Below are positions 12,739 to 14,074 of a stretch of 14,074 nucleotides of DNA, piece by piece. The DNA is from Deltaproteobacteria bacterium (GTDB lineage Bacteria; Desulfobacterota_B; Binatia; Bin18): the NCBI GenBank assembly GCA_012271025.1, contig JAAXHF010000675.1:1-14074 (forward strand). Direction: 5' to 3'. The position numbers were made by a program, and so were the translations under genes. Under the pieces are notes generated by a model, which was not told where the DNA came from, did no database searches, and worked only from the letters and a program-made list of their open reading frames with translations. The first letter of the stretch is position 1. Every line of letters starts with the position of its first letter.

Positions 12739-14074
12739 TCAGGCGCGTTTGACGGCCATCAGACTGCCGTCCCCGTCGGCGGCAATATAGACGGTTCCGT
12801 CACTGCCGATGGCCAGGTCGGAGAACGGCGTGAGTGGTCCCGGCATCAGCTCGGCAATGCCCAGCAGCACCTTGGGTGTCACACCCGGCGGAGCGCCGAC
12901 CGGCAGATTGCTGGCCACGGTCTGGCGCTGTCTGGTTGACAGCGAGAAGGCAATCAACTCCTTGCTGCCGGTATCGACCACAAACAGCTGATCTCCCGAC
13001 AGCGCCACCCCGTGCGGCTTTTGGAGTCCGTCGAGAACGGTCGAGGTGCCGCCGTTGACATGCACGACCTGGCCGCGGTCGCCATCACTCACGTAACAGC
13101 TCCCGTCGCTGGCCACCGCCACGCCCATCGGACGGCCCAGGCCACTCGCCGCAGTCGAGACCTCTCCAGCCGTTGTCACGACCAGCACCCGACCGGCCCC
13201 GCCCTCGGCCACAACCAGCGACCCGTCGGGGCTCACCGCCAGGCCGTAGAGTTCGTTCAGGCCCTCGGCAATCACGCTGGTCTCATGGGCGCCCAGGTCA
13301 TACGACACCACATTGCCGGCCGAGATGTTGGCGTACACATTGTTGGACGGACCAGCCGCGATGCCGCGCAGAAAACCCGGGAAGCCTTCCTGGGGGAACT
13401 GGGCCGGGCGGCTCTGCTGGCCGTCGGACGTCAGCGTGATCAGGCTCATGCCGTCGGCCGCGAACAGGGTGCCGTTGCCGACCGACAGGCCAAACGGGCC
13501 GAGCATGCCGGCGCCGCTCAACACCCGCTCCGTACCGTCGCTCATGATCTCCGCCACCCCGCCGTCCACAAAGTGAGAAATGAACAGCCGGTTGTCGTCG
13601 TCAATCACAAAATTATCAATCCCCGGACGAACTTTGGCGACCTGCGTTTTGACTCCGCTCTGGATGTCGATCTTGGTAATCTCGCCGCTGCCGGCCTGGG
13701 TGGTGGTCAGCAGGCCGTTCTTGTCAAACTTGACTGCGGTGGGCACGGCCAGGCCATCGACAAACTTCTCCGGCCGGCCGCCTTCGAGCGCGCAGCGCCA
13801 AATCTCGCCGACGGCGATCTGGGGAAAATAGATGTTGCCGTCGGGACCGACCATCAGCGCGTTGGGCAAGGGCAGATTGTCGGCCATCAACCGCGGCGAC
13901 CGGCCGTCCGGGTACAGCTCCCACAAACGTCCGCCCGGACGACACTCGTCCATGAACAACCGGTCCTGGTAGGCCACAATCCCGTTGGCGCCCGGCACGT
14001 TATCGGCAATGACCTTGACCTCACCGTTTGGCGTCCGCGAACTGACCCGGGCGCTCATGACCTCGGTCACATAC
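12739..14074 (-). CDS. NHL/SMP-30-like beta-propeller protein, 5'-truncated by window edge
   Basis: At least 444 residues of a beta-propeller protein are present. The frame runs off the window edge with Tyr before the first GTG at 14070, and YVTEVMSARVS reads as an internal blade strand, so the start and any signal peptide lie outside. Blade-like repeats are spaced about 40-45 residues: PNALMVGPDGNIYFPQ (about 69-84), PTAVKFDKNG, DNFVIDDDNRLFISHF, GPFGLSVGNGTLFAADG, LYGLAVSPDGSLVVAEGG, PMGVAVASDGSCYVSDGD, PHGVALSGDQLFVVDTG and FSDLAIGSDGTVYIAADGD. These are SMP-30/gluconolactonase or NHL repeats (xGxAVxxDGxxYVxD). Function could be a lactonase, a quinoprotein-like enzyme or a binding scaffold; the sequence alone does not decide. 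The terminator lies just downstream. Confidence 0.9.
   Translation of the reverse strand, partial: YVTEVMSARVSSRTPNGEVKVIADNVPGANGIVAYQDRLFMDECRPGGRLWELYPDGRSPRLMADNLPLPNALMVGPDGNIYFPQIAVGEIWRCALEGGRPEKFVDGLAVPTAVKFDKNGLLTTTQAGSGEITKIDIQSGVKTQVAKVRPGIDNFVIDDDNRLFISHFVDGGVAEIMSDGTERVLSGAGMLGPFGLSVGNGTLFAADGMSLITLTSDGQQSRPAQFPQEGFPGFLRGIAAGPSNNVYANISAGNVVSYDLGAHETSVIAEGLNELYGLAVSPDGSLVVAEGGAGRVLVVTTAGEVSTAASGLGRPMGVAVASDGSCYVSDGDRGQVVHVNGGTSTVLDGLQKPHGVALSGDQLFVVDTGSKELIAFSLSTRQRQTVASNLPVGAPPGVTPKVLLGIAELMPGPLTPFSDLAIGSDGTVYIAADGDGSLMAVKRA

Overview
The window is high-GC DNA packed with genes on both strands. It looks like a chromosomal segment from a free-living, probably environmental bacterium with broad catabolic ability. 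Two LLM-class (F420/flavin-type) oxidoreductases, a crotonase/quinone-reductase pair, a PrpF-family isomerase and small accessory genes (Uma2, DUF1640, DUF4258/DUF2283) are the sort of mix found in uncultured lineages such as Tectomicrobia/Entotheonella-like or former deltaproteobacterial groups. That placement is a guess from gene content. No rRNA or tRNA marker is present.

Layout. (1) 2-667 (+): 3' part of an alpha/beta hydrolase. (2) 681-7078, mostly minus strand: argE-like deacetylase -> zinc alcohol dehydrogenase (stop and ribosome binding site overlap), then Uma2 nuclease-fold protein -> cytosolic LLM oxidoreductase, then a Tat-exported LLM oxidoreductase -> PrpF-family isomerase. A lone plus-strand DUF1640 coiled-coil/membrane gene sits between the two LLM genes. 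(3) 7079-9620, plus strand: pdxJ, a MetX-like alpha/beta hydrolase and a DUF4258/DUF2283 toxin-antitoxin-like pair. (4) 9647-10096 (-): single-domain rhodanese, divergent from (5) a crotonase and an NADPH:quinone-reductase-like gene at 10226-12003 (+). (6) 12007-14074 (-): a NUDIX hydrolase and, upstream of it, a beta-propeller NHL/SMP-30-like protein that runs off the window and ends at a good intrinsic terminator.

The most unusual content is a family of near-identical 52-53 nt palindromic elements around pdxJ. Each has a 15-bp inverted repeat (AAGAGGAAACGTGTC / GACACGTTTCCTCTT) around a conserved 22-23 nt centre. Two copies lie in tandem, 3 nt apart, in the argE-pdxJ divergent region. A third straddles the end of pdxJ and supplies its last seven codons and its stop codon. 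A smaller hairpin just before pdxJ shares the element's central sequence, and copies 2 and 3 are both followed by CAGACACAC. Copy 1 also appears to supply the -35 box of a good argE promoter candidate. This resembles an ORF-invading, REP/RPE-like or MITE-like repeat family.

The small accessory genes (DUF1640, Uma2, DUF4258/DUF2283) are visibly poorer in GC than the metabolic genes: hand counts of single 60-base lines give about 47-52% against about 70%. This suggests they were acquired separately. The metabolic genes do not form one recognisable pathway; they look like several short operons for amino-acid, acyl-CoA and oxidative catabolism.
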